DNA from: Arthrobacter sp. MMS18-M83
GTDB taxonomy: Bacteria > Actinomycetota > Actinomycetes > Actinomycetales > Micrococcaceae
Assembly (NCBI RefSeq): GCF_026683955.1
Contig: NZ_CP113343.1
Span: 1,302,001-1,366,000 of the forward strand
Direction: 5' to 3'
Length of the DNA stretch: 64,000 nt
The notes under the pieces are model-generated. The model saw only the letters and a program-made list of their open reading frames with translations, made no database searches and was not told where the DNA came from. A program made the translations under genes and the position numbers. Position 1 is the stretch's first letter, and every line of letters starts with the position of its first letter. Below, one piece after another: positions 33,482 through 40,882 of the stretch.

Positions 33482-33861
33482 TGGACACGAGCTCCTTCAC
33501 TGATGCGTGCGCCGCTGATCCGGATATCCACCCGGCTCAGGGTGGAGCCGCTGAGTTCGGTGACGCGTTCAAGGATGGCCGTCTTGGCAGCCACGGCGCG
33601 GTCCCAAACCGATCCACCGAATCCGTCTACCCGCCGTGGATCCCTGAGGACCTCCGTCAGCGAGGGCACACGGATCGGAGCGGCCACCGAGAGCGCCAGA
33701 AGGCCGTCGTCGTCTGAACATTCGGCTCGAACATCCTGTGGCGAGACACCCAGCGCCTCTGCAGCGGCCGCCTGTGCCAAAGTGGTGAGGGCCTGGGTGC
33801 TGATCCGGTTGTGGCCGGCCATCGTGATGGCGGGCTGCACCGCCTCAGCCATGGAGCTCAT
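33478..33861 (-). CDS. Asp23/Gls24-like protein, second copy
   Basis: A 127-residue protein with the Asp23-like alternating pattern: ISTQALTTLAQAAAAEALGVSPQDVRAE, then VAAPIRVPSLTEVL and a C-terminal VTELSGSTLSRVDIRISGA. It is more divergent than the first copy in the operon. It overlaps both neighbours by 4 bp, so equal stoichiometry by translational coupling is plausible. Confidence 0.68.
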   Translation of the reverse strand: MSSMAEAVQPAITMAGHNRISTQALTTLAQAAAAEALGVSPQDVRAECSDDDGLLALSVAAPIRVPSLTEVLRDPRRVDGFGGSVWDRAVAAKTAILERVTELSGSTLSRVDIRISGARISEGARVQ

Positions 33862-34049
33862 GACGATGAGCGACGGCCGGTGAGGGCGTCCAGCACGCTG
33901 CGCAGGTCAAGTTTTCCGTCCGCGGCGCGGCCCAGAAGTGCGCCGATGCCCATGAAGAGAAGGGCAATGACAAAACCCCACAGCCCGAATTGGAAAGCCA
34001 TGAACGCCACGAAGGCGCCGATCCCGATCCCGACAACAGTCATGCTCAC
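33858..34049 (-). CDS. small DUF2273-like membrane protein
   Basis: A 63-residue protein that is mostly one long hydrophobic segment (VGIGIGAFVAFMAFQFGLWGFVIALLFMGIGALLG), probably a helical hairpin. The tail is DGKLDLRSVLDALTGRRSSS. DUF2273 proteins of this size are typical of Asp23 operons. An alternative start 6 bp downstream (second Met) is possible. Confidence 0.72.
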   Translation of the reverse strand: MSMTVVGIGIGAFVAFMAFQFGLWGFVIALLFMGIGALLGRAADGKLDLRSVLDALTGRRSSS

Positions 34050-34519
34050 TGGAGTGGCTCCCTTTCCGATAATGCGCTTTTTGTTCCAGCTTTAACAGGC
34101 GGGGCAACGTAGACATCGTTGATTTCGACGTTGACCTCTATGACTTCCAGTCCCACCAACGATTCGACCGCGGCATAAACGGCCGCGCGAACCTGGTTGG
34201 CGACATCATGCAATGGGTACCCGTAAATGGCCACAAGGTTGATATCCACGGCCACCTGGGTTTCGCCGACCTCGGCGCGGACGCCCGCAGCATGGTCCTG
34301 GCTACCGACGGCGTCGCGGATGGCTCCAAGCGCGCGTGAAGGGGCCGAGCCCAAGGAGTAGACACCCGGAACCGCCCTCGCGGCAATGCCAGCAACCTTG
34401 GCGACAGCGGAATCCGAGATCACTGTGCGGCCGCTTGCTGCCACCGTTTGTCGATCCTCGGAAACCGGAGCCCCAACGGCTTCCGGTTCAGGCGCGGTGA
34501 AGCTTTCCTGCGGTTCCAT
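34046..34519 (-). CDS. Asp23/Gls24 family envelope stress protein
   Basis: A 157-residue member of the alkaline-shock protein 23 family. A disordered acidic N-terminus (about 35 residues) is followed by the conserved domain RTVISDSAVAKVAGIAARAVPGV, VDINLVAIYGYPLHDVANQVRAAV and VEVNVEINDVYV. GGGGAGGG precedes the ATG at 34519. It is the first gene of the five-gene operon. Asp23 proteins sit at the membrane and respond to envelope stress in Firmicutes; the actinobacterial role is less known. Confidence 0.88.
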   Translation of the reverse strand: MEPQESFTAPEPEAVGAPVSEDRQTVAASGRTVISDSAVAKVAGIAARAVPGVYSLGSAPSRALGAIRDAVGSQDHAAGVRAEVGETQVAVDINLVAIYGYPLHDVANQVRAAVYAAVESLVGLEVIEVNVEINDVYVAPPVKAGTKSALSEREPLQ

Positions 34520-34616
34520 GTAGCCCTCCCCTTCTGTTGAGTACCACCCTAGCGCTTGCCTGTGACAAGGCGGAGACAAAGGTGAATACAAAGAGGAAGA
34601 CGGCAGCTCAGGCCCA

Positions 34617-35099
34617 TTACTTGCAGTTCTTGTTGACCCAGTCCTCGATCGGCTTGGAGAGCGCCTCGAACTCCCCGGTGCCGTATTTGCTGTAGTCACT
34701 GCCCGCCGAATCGATGAAGGCCTTGAGCTTTTCAAAGTGCGGCTTCAGTTCATCCGGAACTTTGCCCTGCATCTTGGCCAGCTCATCCTGGGCCTTCTTG
34801 ATATCGTCGGGGTTCCCACCTGCCAAGCTCGCCAACGGCAAAAGGGAAATGCTCAGCCACGTGGCACTTACGGAAACGCAGGCCTCGTTCATCGAACCGA
34901 AGGCGCCGTACAAGCCACCGGAGCCGGTAGGTGCAGTGCTCGGCTCGCTGCTTTGAGGGGGCGCCGGAACGGTCGGCGACTGTTGCTTACTCTGGGCCGA
35001 TTGGGTGCCTTGGGCTGTTGGCATTTGAAATGCACAACCACTCAAGGCCAAGGTTGAGGCCACCAAAGTGGCAAGCAGCAGCCGCGGCGTGTTTTTCAT
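34617..35099 (-). CDS. lipoprotein of unknown function
   Basis: A 160-residue exported protein with a signal peptide (KNTPRLLLATLVASTLALSGC) and lipobox LSGC, then a Gln/Ser/Pro-rich linker and a mostly helical domain of about 100 residues with two conserved-looking cysteines (NEACVSVSATW and the C-terminal NKNCK) that may form a disulfide. No family is recognised. GGGGAGAAAA precedes the ATG at 35099. It lies 97 bp upstream of the Asp23 operon on the same strand. Confidence 0.78.
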   Translation of the reverse strand: MKNTPRLLLATLVASTLALSGCAFQMPTAQGTQSAQSKQQSPTVPAPPQSSEPSTAPTGSGGLYGAFGSMNEACVSVSATWLSISLLPLASLAGGNPDDIKKAQDELAKMQGKVPDELKPHFEKLKAFIDSAGSDYSKYGTGEFEALSKPIEDWVNKNCK

Positions 35100-35236
35100 T
35101 TTTCTCCCCATTTTTCGCGCGTATCGACGTGCCAACGGGGAAAGAATATGCCCGGGAGAGTTGGATGAATAGAGCCGGGGCGTCCCAGGGCCGCGCTTCG
35201 GGATGGCGCGCCGACGTCAGCGTCAGCGCTGCCGCC

Positions 35237-35334
35237 GTCGGATTCTGCTGGATCAATCCCGTCACACAGCGTGCCGGCCCCGAGATTCCAAGGATCTGGA
35301 GTTTATCCACTCGAATGATTGAGCAGAATCCGAC
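35237..35334. repeat. 13-bp inverted repeat pair, otherwise empty stretch
   Basis: GTCGGATTCTGCT (35237-35249) is repeated inverted at 35322-35334 (AGCAGAATCCGAC), 72 bp apart. The whole stretch 35100-35405 shows no convincing gene. The arms could be the ends of a lost small element or simply a hairpin. Confidence 0.4.
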
Positions 35335-35405
35335 ACCTCCGCTCGGGCCGACGTGTCCCCCCTCCGAGGGAAGGCGTTGAGTTCTTCATCCTCGGACAGC
35401 GCTGC

Positions 35406-35699
35406 TCAGTCAAAGTCATCGGCATTGATATCGACGAGTTCGAAAGGATGCGAGCCAATAACGGACCCCGGGTTGCGGATCACCACGACCGAACCATTTC
35501 ATTTCCCGGCGGAGGTCGGTTCCGAGCGACCAGACGACACCGACGTCATTGCTGGCGCCAACAGAGCTCCGCCTTACCGGACGTGACAGAGAACTTGACC
35601 TGCGGATTCAAACTCTGTGAAGCCGCGCCGCCAGACACTCCGGTTTTATACACCTTTTGCCCTATAACCCCGCACTGCGCACCATTGCATTCAATTGGT
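35406..35699 (-). pseudogene. decayed C-terminal gene remnant next to tRNA-Phe
   Basis: Three protein-like segments follow each other on the minus strand in shifting frames: GAQCGVIGQKVYKTGVSGG (from about 35685), then ASNDVGVVWSLGTDL, then VVVIRNPGSVIGSHPFELVD, ending at TGA 35406. Each frame change equals one extra base. There is no start codon; the 5' part would lie where the tRNA-Phe terminator now stands. It looks like the tail of a larger, possibly exported, protein of unknown type. Confidence 0.45.
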
Positions 35700-35708
35700 T
35701 AAGAGAAA

Positions 35709-35734
35709 AGCGCCGGTTCCGAAGAACTAGCGCT
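35709..35734 (-). terminator. terminator of the tRNA operon
   Basis: On the minus strand AGCGC-TAGTTC-TTCG-GAACCG-GCGCT forms a hairpin with a stable TTCG loop, followed by TTTTCTCTT. It lies 11 bp after the 3' end of tRNA-Phe. Confidence 0.85.
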
Positions 35735-35744
35735 TCCCAGTGGG

Positions 35745-35817
35745 TGGCTCCGACCGGCGTCGATCCGGTGACCTTTCGATTTTCAGTCGAACGCTCTACC
35801 AACTGAGCTACAGAGCC
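35745..35817 (-). tRNA. tRNA-Phe (GAA)
   Basis: A 73-nt cloverleaf beginning GGCTCTGTAGCTCAG. The anticodon loop CTGAAAA gives anticodon GAA, and the T-arm is GATCGACGCCGG. The acceptor stem GGCTCTG/CGGAGCC pairs. The discriminator is A. No CCA is encoded. Third and last in a Glu-Asp-Phe cluster. Confidence 0.95.
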
Positions 35818-35836
35818 TTAGGTGACAATGTCACCA

Positions 35837-35864
35837 TGATTGCCGGAATTTCTTCCGGCAATCA
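35837..35864. other. hairpin in the tRNA-Asp/tRNA-Phe spacer
   Basis: A perfect 12-bp stem, TGATTGCCGGAA and its complement, with a TTTC loop. A second small palindrome, GGTGAC-AAT-GTCACC, lies beside it at 35821-35835. These may be processing signals or attenuators between the two tRNAs. Confidence 0.6.
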
Positions 35865-35867
35865 GAG

Positions 35868-35941
35868 CGACCCTGACGGGACTTGAACCCGCGACCTCCG
35901 CCGTGACAGGGCGGCGCGCTAACCAACTGCGCTACAGGGCC
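35868..35941 (-). tRNA. tRNA-Asp (GTC)
   Basis: A 74-nt cloverleaf beginning GGCCCTGTAGCGCAG. The anticodon loop CTGTCAC gives GTC, and the T-arm is CGGGTTCAAGTCCCG. The acceptor stem GGCCCTG/CAGGGTC pairs with one wobble. The discriminator is G. Confidence 0.95.
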
Positions 35942-36025
35942 TTGCTTGTTTGCAGTATCTCTACCGCCTTTTTCAAGGCTTCCAGCCTACCAGACTTCTC
36001 AGCCTAGTTTGACCAGTTCCTCGCG

Positions 36026-36098
36026 TACCCCCAACGGGATTCGAACCCGTGCCGCCGCCGTGAAAGGGCGGTGTCCTAGGCCGCTAGACGATGGGGGC
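36026..36098 (-). tRNA. tRNA-Glu (TTC)
   Basis: A 73-nt cloverleaf beginning GCCCCCATCGTCTAGC. The anticodon loop CTTTCAC gives TTC, and the T-arm is CGGGTTCGAATCCCG. The acceptor stem GCCCCCA/TGGGGGT has a G-U first pair. The discriminator is A. First tRNA of the cluster. Confidence 0.95.
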
Positions 36099-36169
36099 CT
36101 GGAACAATCCGAATTCGCGACGGTCACCAACACCATGTGTTTTACCGCTTCTCGCTCGTCCGAACTGGA

Positions 36170-36185
36170 CTCTAAAACTTTAGAG
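36170..36185 (-). promoter_or_regulatory. palindrome near the tRNA operon promoter
   Basis: CTCTAAA-AC-TTTAGAG is a perfect 7-bp inverted repeat about 72 bp upstream of tRNA-Glu. On the minus strand TTGGGA, an 18-bp spacer and TAAAGT overlap it and could be the promoter. The remaining bases between the tRNA and the next gene show nothing else. Confidence 0.35.
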
Positions 36186-36350
36186 CATAGTCAGGGTTAT
36201 TCCCAAATCGCGCCCCGCGGAACGCAAACCGGTATCAAACCAGGACTCAACCCAGCGTTCAAATCCGCTCCGTCAGAGTTGGCGGTTTCTTGTTGCAAGG
36301 CGTCCGAATTCCGCCAGTCCGTCCCGCCCTTCGCGGACTAGATTGGCATC

Positions 36351-37258
36351 ATGGCCACAAGCACCCCAACCTCTCCGGCGACCACAAACTCCCGGACCAT
36401 CAGCAAGCTCGGCATCGCTGCCGTCGTCGTCACCGTTGTCCTTTGGGCGTCCGCGTTCGTAGGCATCCGCGCCGTGGGGCCAAGCTTCTCCCCGGCTCCT
36501 TGACGCTCGGGCGGCTGGCGGTTGCCGCCGTCGCGCTCGGCATTGTCGCCCTGCCGAGGCTCAAGCGCTGGCCGAAGGGCCGCGAATGGTGGCCCATCCT
36601 GTCCTACGGCGTCATGTGGTTCGCGGGTTACAACCTGGCCCTGAACGCCGCTGAGCACATGCTGGACGCCGGAACCAGCGCCATGCTCATCAACGTCTCA
36701 CCCATCCTGATCGCGGTCCTCGCCGGCGTCATCCTGAAAGAAGGCTTTCCGCGCTGGCTGATCATCGGCAGCCTGGTGGCGTTCGGCGGGGTTGCGCTGA
36801 TCGCGCTCGGTTCGGGACAGCGCTCGACGGCGGACGTCGCCGGGGTGCTGTTGTGCCTACTCGCCGCTGTGCTCGCCGCGGTGAGCGTCATCGTCCAGAA
36901 GCCCGTGCTGCGCGCGTTCTCCGCGGCGCAGGCCACGTGGTTCGGCATCATCGTAGGCGCCGTCTGCTGCCTGCCGTGGGCAGGCCAACTGGTGTCCGAG
37001 GTGCAGGCCGCTCCCCTTCCGGCCACGCTTGGACTGGTGTACCTGGGGATCTTCCCCACGGCCATCGCTTTCACCACCTGGGCATATGCCCTCTCCCTCA
37101 TCGAGGCCGGAAAGCTCGCCGCAACGACGTACCTGGTTCCAGGCACCACCATTCTGATTTCCTGGGCGGTGCTCAGCGAGATCCCCACCATCTGGGGCCT
37201 GGTGGGCGGCGTGATCTGCCTGGTCGGCGTCGGGTTGACGCGGCGCCGGTCCCGCTAG
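36351..37258 (+). pseudogene. EamA/DMT family transporter, frameshifted
   Basis: A drug/metabolite-type transporter of about 302 residues and ten membrane helices if repaired. Frame 1 (ATG 36351 to TGA 36503) gives TISKLGIAAVVVTVVLWASA and ends PSFSPAP. The rest (PGSLTLGRLAVAAVAL to RRRSR at 37258) is in another frame. One extra C in the CCCC run near 36490 would join them as SFSPGSLTLGRL. The continuous frame upstream of 36490 in the second frame is nonsense. It is therefore either a recent frameshift mutation or a sequencing error. The second EamA half is intact. Confidence 0.8.
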
Positions 37259-37287
37259 AGCCACCGCCATCGTCGAAGAACCCGGCC

Positions 37288-38208
37288 CTACCTGGCCATT
37301 CCCGCAAGAAGCTCGCGGTGCGTGGGCGGGTTTGCCCCAGGGCGCCCCACGGTAATAGACGCGGCCATGGAAGCGGTCTGGCCGATGCGTTCGAGAACTG
37401 TGGGCGCAAGCCCCTGGCTACCGCGCAGCAGCAGTCCGAGGATCAGTGCCGACATGTACGAATCGCCGGCGCCGATGGTGTCCGCCACCACCGAAGTCAC
37501 CGCGGGGACCGTCAGCTGGGTGTGGAGCGTCGCCATCAGCGAGCCTTCGGCACCTCGCGTGACCACGGCGAGGCCCGCACCGAGGCCCAGGATGTGCTTG
37601 GCGGTCTCCTCCAGGGACTTGCCCGGATAGAGCCAGAATGCGTCGTCGTCACTGAGCTTCACGACGCTGGTCAGCGGTACCAGCTCCTCGAAAATGCGGA
37701 GCGCCTCGCTGTGGCTGCCCAGGAGGTCCGTGCGGATGTTGGGGTCGTACGTGACAATGCATCCGCCTTGCGCCTGCTCCAGGAGGTTCCTGACCACGCC
37801 AGCGCCAGGCTCGAGGAACGTGGCAATCGAGCCCGTATGGAGGATCTTCGGGGCGTAAGGGAGTGCGGCGGGAGCCAGTTTCCACTCGATGTCGAAGGTG
37901 TATTCGGCCGAACCGTCCGCGGCGATCTCGGCGGTCGCCGTCGCGGTCTTCGCGAGCGATTGCGAGCCCGGCAGCACAACTACACCGGCGCTTGCCAGGT
38001 GCGTCGCGATGGCCTCGCCGCGGGAGTCGCGCCCGACGGCGGTGAGCAGCCCGGCCTTCACGTCGAGCCGCCCGAGGCCGTAGGCGACGTTTGCCGGCGA
38101 GCCGCCGGGGTATTCGGTCTGCCCTTCGGGCGAGTTGACGATGTCGATGAGCGCTTCGCCGACCACGACGACGTCGAGCGGCTCGGACGCAAGGGGCGAG
38201 TGGTTCAT
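37288..38208 (-). CDS. PfkB family carbohydrate kinase (fructokinase-like)
   Basis: A 306-residue ribokinase-fold sugar kinase. The N-terminal signature GGSPANVAYGLGRL and the C-terminal signature DTIGAGDSYMSALILG, with the catalytic Asp, are both present. Substrate contacts include TYDPNIR. The ATG at 38208 gives the normal length; the frame to 38349 is a shadow. A LacI gene lies 28 bp upstream on the same strand, so both are probably one transcript. It would phosphorylate a sugar such as fructose; no transporter is adjacent. Confidence 0.9.
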   Translation of the reverse strand: MNHSPLASEPLDVVVVGEALIDIVNSPEGQTEYPGGSPANVAYGLGRLDVKAGLLTAVGRDSRGEAIATHLASAGVVVLPGSQSLAKTATATAEIAADGSAEYTFDIEWKLAPAALPYAPKILHTGSIATFLEPGAGVVRNLLEQAQGGCIVTYDPNIRTDLLGSHSEALRIFEELVPLTSVVKLSDDDAFWLYPGKSLEETAKHILGLGAGLAVVTRGAEGSLMATLHTQLTVPAVTSVVADTIGAGDSYMSALILGLLLRGSQGLAPTVLERIGQTASMAASITVGRPGANPPTHRELLAGMAR

Positions 38209-38236
38209 GCGTTTCCTGTTCCTTGGTTGGGGAGTT

Positions 38237-39289
38237 TCAGTAGCTACTAGTGAATTTCGGTGGCGCGGCCACGGAATGGCGTTCGACGAGTGGACATTCA
38301 AAGTATTCGGTTCGGCCGTTGCGGTCAGCGCCGGCCAGCAGCAGTTCAACGGCGCGCCGGCCCATCTCCAGGAAGGGCAGCTCGAGGGTCGTCAGTCCGG
38401 GCCGCAAGTGCGGGGCGAGCGTTTCCTGATTGTCGAAACCGACCAGGGAGACATCGCCCGGGATGGACAATCCGAGCTGGGCCAAAGCCTGGTAGGCACC
38501 CCAGGCGGTGCGGTCATTGGCGCAGAAGATCGCCGTGGGCGGCTCCGGACCGGCCATGAGCCCAAGGGCGTTGTCGAAACCACCCGATTCGTGCCCGTCG
38601 CCTGCGCGGTGCAGCCCGGAATCGGGGTTGAGACCCGCCTCCTCGAGCGCCCGGACATAGCCCGCATGGCGCCCGACGGCGGCCGGAAGCTCACCGTCCG
38701 GGTCACCGATGTTGATCATCGCGATCCGGCGATGTCCGGCGTCGAGCAGCCGTTTGGTGGCGGTGTAGCCGCCCAGCTCTTCTTGCGGAGCGATGCTGGG
38801 AAAGCGTCCGGATCGGTCACGAGAATTGAGCACGACGGCGGGCACCTCCGCCAGGACGTCGGGCACGTCAAGGACCCGGTGGTACATGGCGGCGTAGACC
38901 ACTCCGGCGACTTTGTAGGACAGCATGGTCTCCAGTGAAGCGGCCTCCAGGGCCTTGTCACCGCCCGTGTTGACGGTCAGGAGCAGCAGCCCGGCCTCCC
39001 ACGCCCTCGCTTGCGCGCCCTCGATGATCTTGCCGGCGAAAGGCGCGGTGGCCACGAAGTCGCCGACGAAGCCGATCATCCCGGCAACGCCGTCGCGGAG
39101 CACTTTGGCGTGGGCGTTGGTCCGGTAGCCCAAGTCATAGGCGGCGGCATGGACCTTGCGGCGGGTCTCCTCCGAGAACCTGGTTCCCGCGGCGTCGTTG
39201 AGCACCAGCGAAACCGTGGCCTGGGAAACACCGGCAGCAGCAGCGACGTCGTTCATCGTCGTGCCGGATCTGCTACCGGGGCGGGTCAT
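38237..39289 (-). CDS. LacI family transcriptional regulator
   Basis: A 350-residue regulator. The helix-turn-helix is MNDVAAAAGVSQATVSLVL, and the effector domain carries GMIGFVGDFVATAPFAGKI and VSLVGFDNQETLAPHLRPGLTT. The start ATG at 39289 is supported by domain position; an earlier start at 39412 would overlap the operator. It is co-directional with the PfkB kinase and divergent from the metallopeptidase gene. Autoregulation through the palindrome at 39363-39388 is likely. Confidence 0.9.
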   Translation of the reverse strand: MTRPGSRSGTTMNDVAAAAGVSQATVSLVLNDAAGTRFSEETRRKVHAAAYDLGYRTNAHAKVLRDGVAGMIGFVGDFVATAPFAGKIIEGAQARAWEAGLLLLTVNTGGDKALEAASLETMLSYKVAGVVYAAMYHRVLDVPDVLAEVPAVVLNSRDRSGRFPSIAPQEELGGYTATKRLLDAGHRRIAMINIGDPDGELPAAVGRHAGYVRALEEAGLNPDSGLHRAGDGHESGGFDNALGLMAGPEPPTAIFCANDRTAWGAYQALAQLGLSIPGDVSLVGFDNQETLAPHLRPGLTTLELPFLEMGRRAVELLLAGADRNGRTEYFECPLVERHSVAAPPKFTSSY

Positions 39290-39362
39290 GGGAGTGGCCT
39301 GTCTGTCGCGAACTTTGAGGGGGCTTGTCACAGGATCCGCACGGCTGGGTGGGCTTAACCTG

Positions 39363-39388
39363 GGGCTGGTTATACGAATTACCAGCCC
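39363..39388. promoter_or_regulatory. LacI-type operator upstream of regulator and PfkB gene
   Basis: GGGCTGGT (39363-39370) and ACCAGCCC (39381-39388) form perfect 8-bp arms around TATACGAATT, whose midpoint is a CpG as in LacI-family operators. It lies 74 bp upstream of the LacI start. Confidence 0.62.
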
Positions 39389-39450
39389 GGAAAACTGTAG
39401 CTGCCATGACATCCGGCGTCAACGGCCCGGCCACGGACTAGAGTCAGAGC

Positions 39451-39945
39451 ATGCCCGCGAATTTGCCTCCCGGCCTGCCGATCGTTCCCGACGGCGATGG
39501 CCCCGGCGGCCAGCGCACTTCCTCCCCGCTTCCAGGTACCGGGACTGGCTCTCGGGCGGCACAGTTCAATACCGCGCCGTTCAATATGTCGCCGGAAGAC
39601 TTCGAAGCGGCGGTGGGCGACGCCCTGCTCCTGATTCCGGACAAGGCGGCCCGTGCCATGGACAATGTGGCGATCTTCATCGAGGACGACTACACGCCGC
39701 AGCCCGGAGACGCCCCAGGCACGGTGTTGCTGGGCCTGTACGAAGGCGTGCCGCTGACGGAACGGGACTCCTGGTGGGACGCCGGTTCACTCCCGGACCG
39801 GATCACCATCTTCCGGCAACCAATCCTGGATATCTGTTCATCGCGCCAGGAAGTGATCGACGAGGTCGCCATTACCGTGATCCACGAGATCGCCCACCAC
39901 TTCGGAATCGGCGACGACCGCTTGCACGAACTCGGCTGGGGATAG
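39451..39945 (+). CDS. metallopeptidase family protein (HEXXH zincin)
   Basis: A 164-residue cytoplasmic protein of the minimal-zincin family (DUF1025-like). The zinc motif HEIAHHFGI is followed by the family's GDDRLHELGW end, which gives the third ligand. The first 45 residues are Pro/Gly-rich and likely disordered, so the true start may lie later, near NMSPEDFEAAV. The biological substrate is unknown. It ends 10 bp before the CDF transporter, so the two may be co-transcribed. Confidence 0.82.
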   Translation: MPANLPPGLPIVPDGDGPGGQRTSSPLPGTGTGSRAAQFNTAPFNMSPEDFEAAVGDALLLIPDKAARAMDNVAIFIEDDYTPQPGDAPGTVLLGLYEGVPLTERDSWWDAGSLPDRITIFRQPILDICSSRQEVIDEVAITVIHEIAHHFGIGDDRLHELGWG

Positions 39946-39955
39946 CCTTGTAGGC

Positions 39956-40876
39956 ATGGGGCACGATCACAACCACTCACACGGCGTCACCGCAACCGGC
40001 AAGCATCGGAAGCGGCTCATCGCTGTCTTGGCCATCACCCTCGCGGTGGTCCTCGTCCAGGTGGCGGGCGCCGTCGTCTCCGGTTCGTTGGCCCTGCTGG
40101 CCGACGCAGGCCACATGCTCTCCGATGCAGCAGGCGTCTTCATTGCCTTGCTTGCCGCATGGATAGCCACCCGCCCGCCGAGCGATCAACGCACCTACGG
40201 GTACCAGCGCGCCGAGGTCCTGGCCGCCCTGGCCAACGCCCTCATCTTGATCGTGATCTCGGTAGTGATCTTCATCGAGGCAATCCGCCGCTTCGGGGAG
40301 ACGCCGGAGATCCGGACGGACGTCATGCTCTTTGCCGCCATCCTGGGGGCCGTGGCCAACCTGGTCTCGCTTCTCATCCTGCGCGGGGCCCAGAAGGAAA
40401 GCCTCAACGTCCGGGGCGCCTACCTTGAAGTCCTGGGCGACCTGCTGGGTTCGTTCGCCGTCATCGTCGCCGCGATTATCATCATGACCACCGGTTTACG
40501 GGCCGCCGACCCGATCGCATCCATCCTGATCTCGCTGATGATCCTGCCCCGTGCTTGGCACCTGCTGCGCGACGTGGTTGATGTGCTGCTGGAGGCCACG
40601 CCCAAGGGCGTTGAGGTCCAGATGATCCGCGAGCACATCCTCTCTGTCGAGGGCGTGGTGGCCGTTCATGACATCCACATTTGGACCATCACGTCCGGGG
40701 TTCCGGTCTTCTCGGCCCACGTGGTGGTGGAGGACCGGATCTTGGACGCCACGGGTGCGGACCGGCTCCTGGACCAACTCGGTTCCTGCCTCGGCTCGCA
40801 TTTCGACACCGAGCACTGCACTTTCCAACTGGAACCGGCGGGCCACTCGGCACACGAAACCCACCAGCACGCCTAG
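39956..40876 (+). CDS. cation diffusion facilitator family transporter (CzcD/ZitB-like)
   Basis: A 306-residue membrane exporter for Zn or similar metals, exchanging metal for protons. A His-rich N-terminus (HDHNHSHG) precedes six membrane helices. The metal-site motifs are ADAGHMLSDA in helix 2 and LGDLLGSF in helix 5. The cytoplasmic C-terminal domain (VAVHDIHIWTITSG) has the conserved HIW segment, and His-rich residues close the protein (HETHQHA). All diagnostic features are intact. Confidence 0.93.
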   Translation: MGHDHNHSHGVTATGKHRKRLIAVLAITLAVVLVQVAGAVVSGSLALLADAGHMLSDAAGVFIALLAAWIATRPPSDQRTYGYQRAEVLAALANALILIVISVVIFIEAIRRFGETPEIRTDVMLFAAILGAVANLVSLLILRGAQKESLNVRGAYLEVLGDLLGSFAVIVAAIIIMTTGLRAADPIASILISLMILPRAWHLLRDVVDVLLEATPKGVEVQMIREHILSVEGVVAVHDIHIWTITSGVPVFSAHVVVEDRILDATGADRLLDQLGSCLGSHFDTEHCTFQLEPAGHSAHETHQHA

Positions 40877-40882
40877 GGCGCC

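Noticed and set aside
35319..35702. A 127-residue plus-strand frame beside the tRNA cluster
   Set aside because: No ribosome site or recognisable motif; the protein-like signal lies on the opposite strand as a decayed remnant.
35745..36098. Possible direct-repeat or CRISPR-like array suggested by recurring GAACCCG-type sequences
   Set aside because: The repeats are the T-arms of three tRNA genes. No regular spacer-repeat structure exists anywhere in the window.
36853..38250. A 465-residue plus-strand frame crossing the EamA end and the PfkB gene
   Set aside because: It joins two unrelated coding regions in wrong frames and has no domain.
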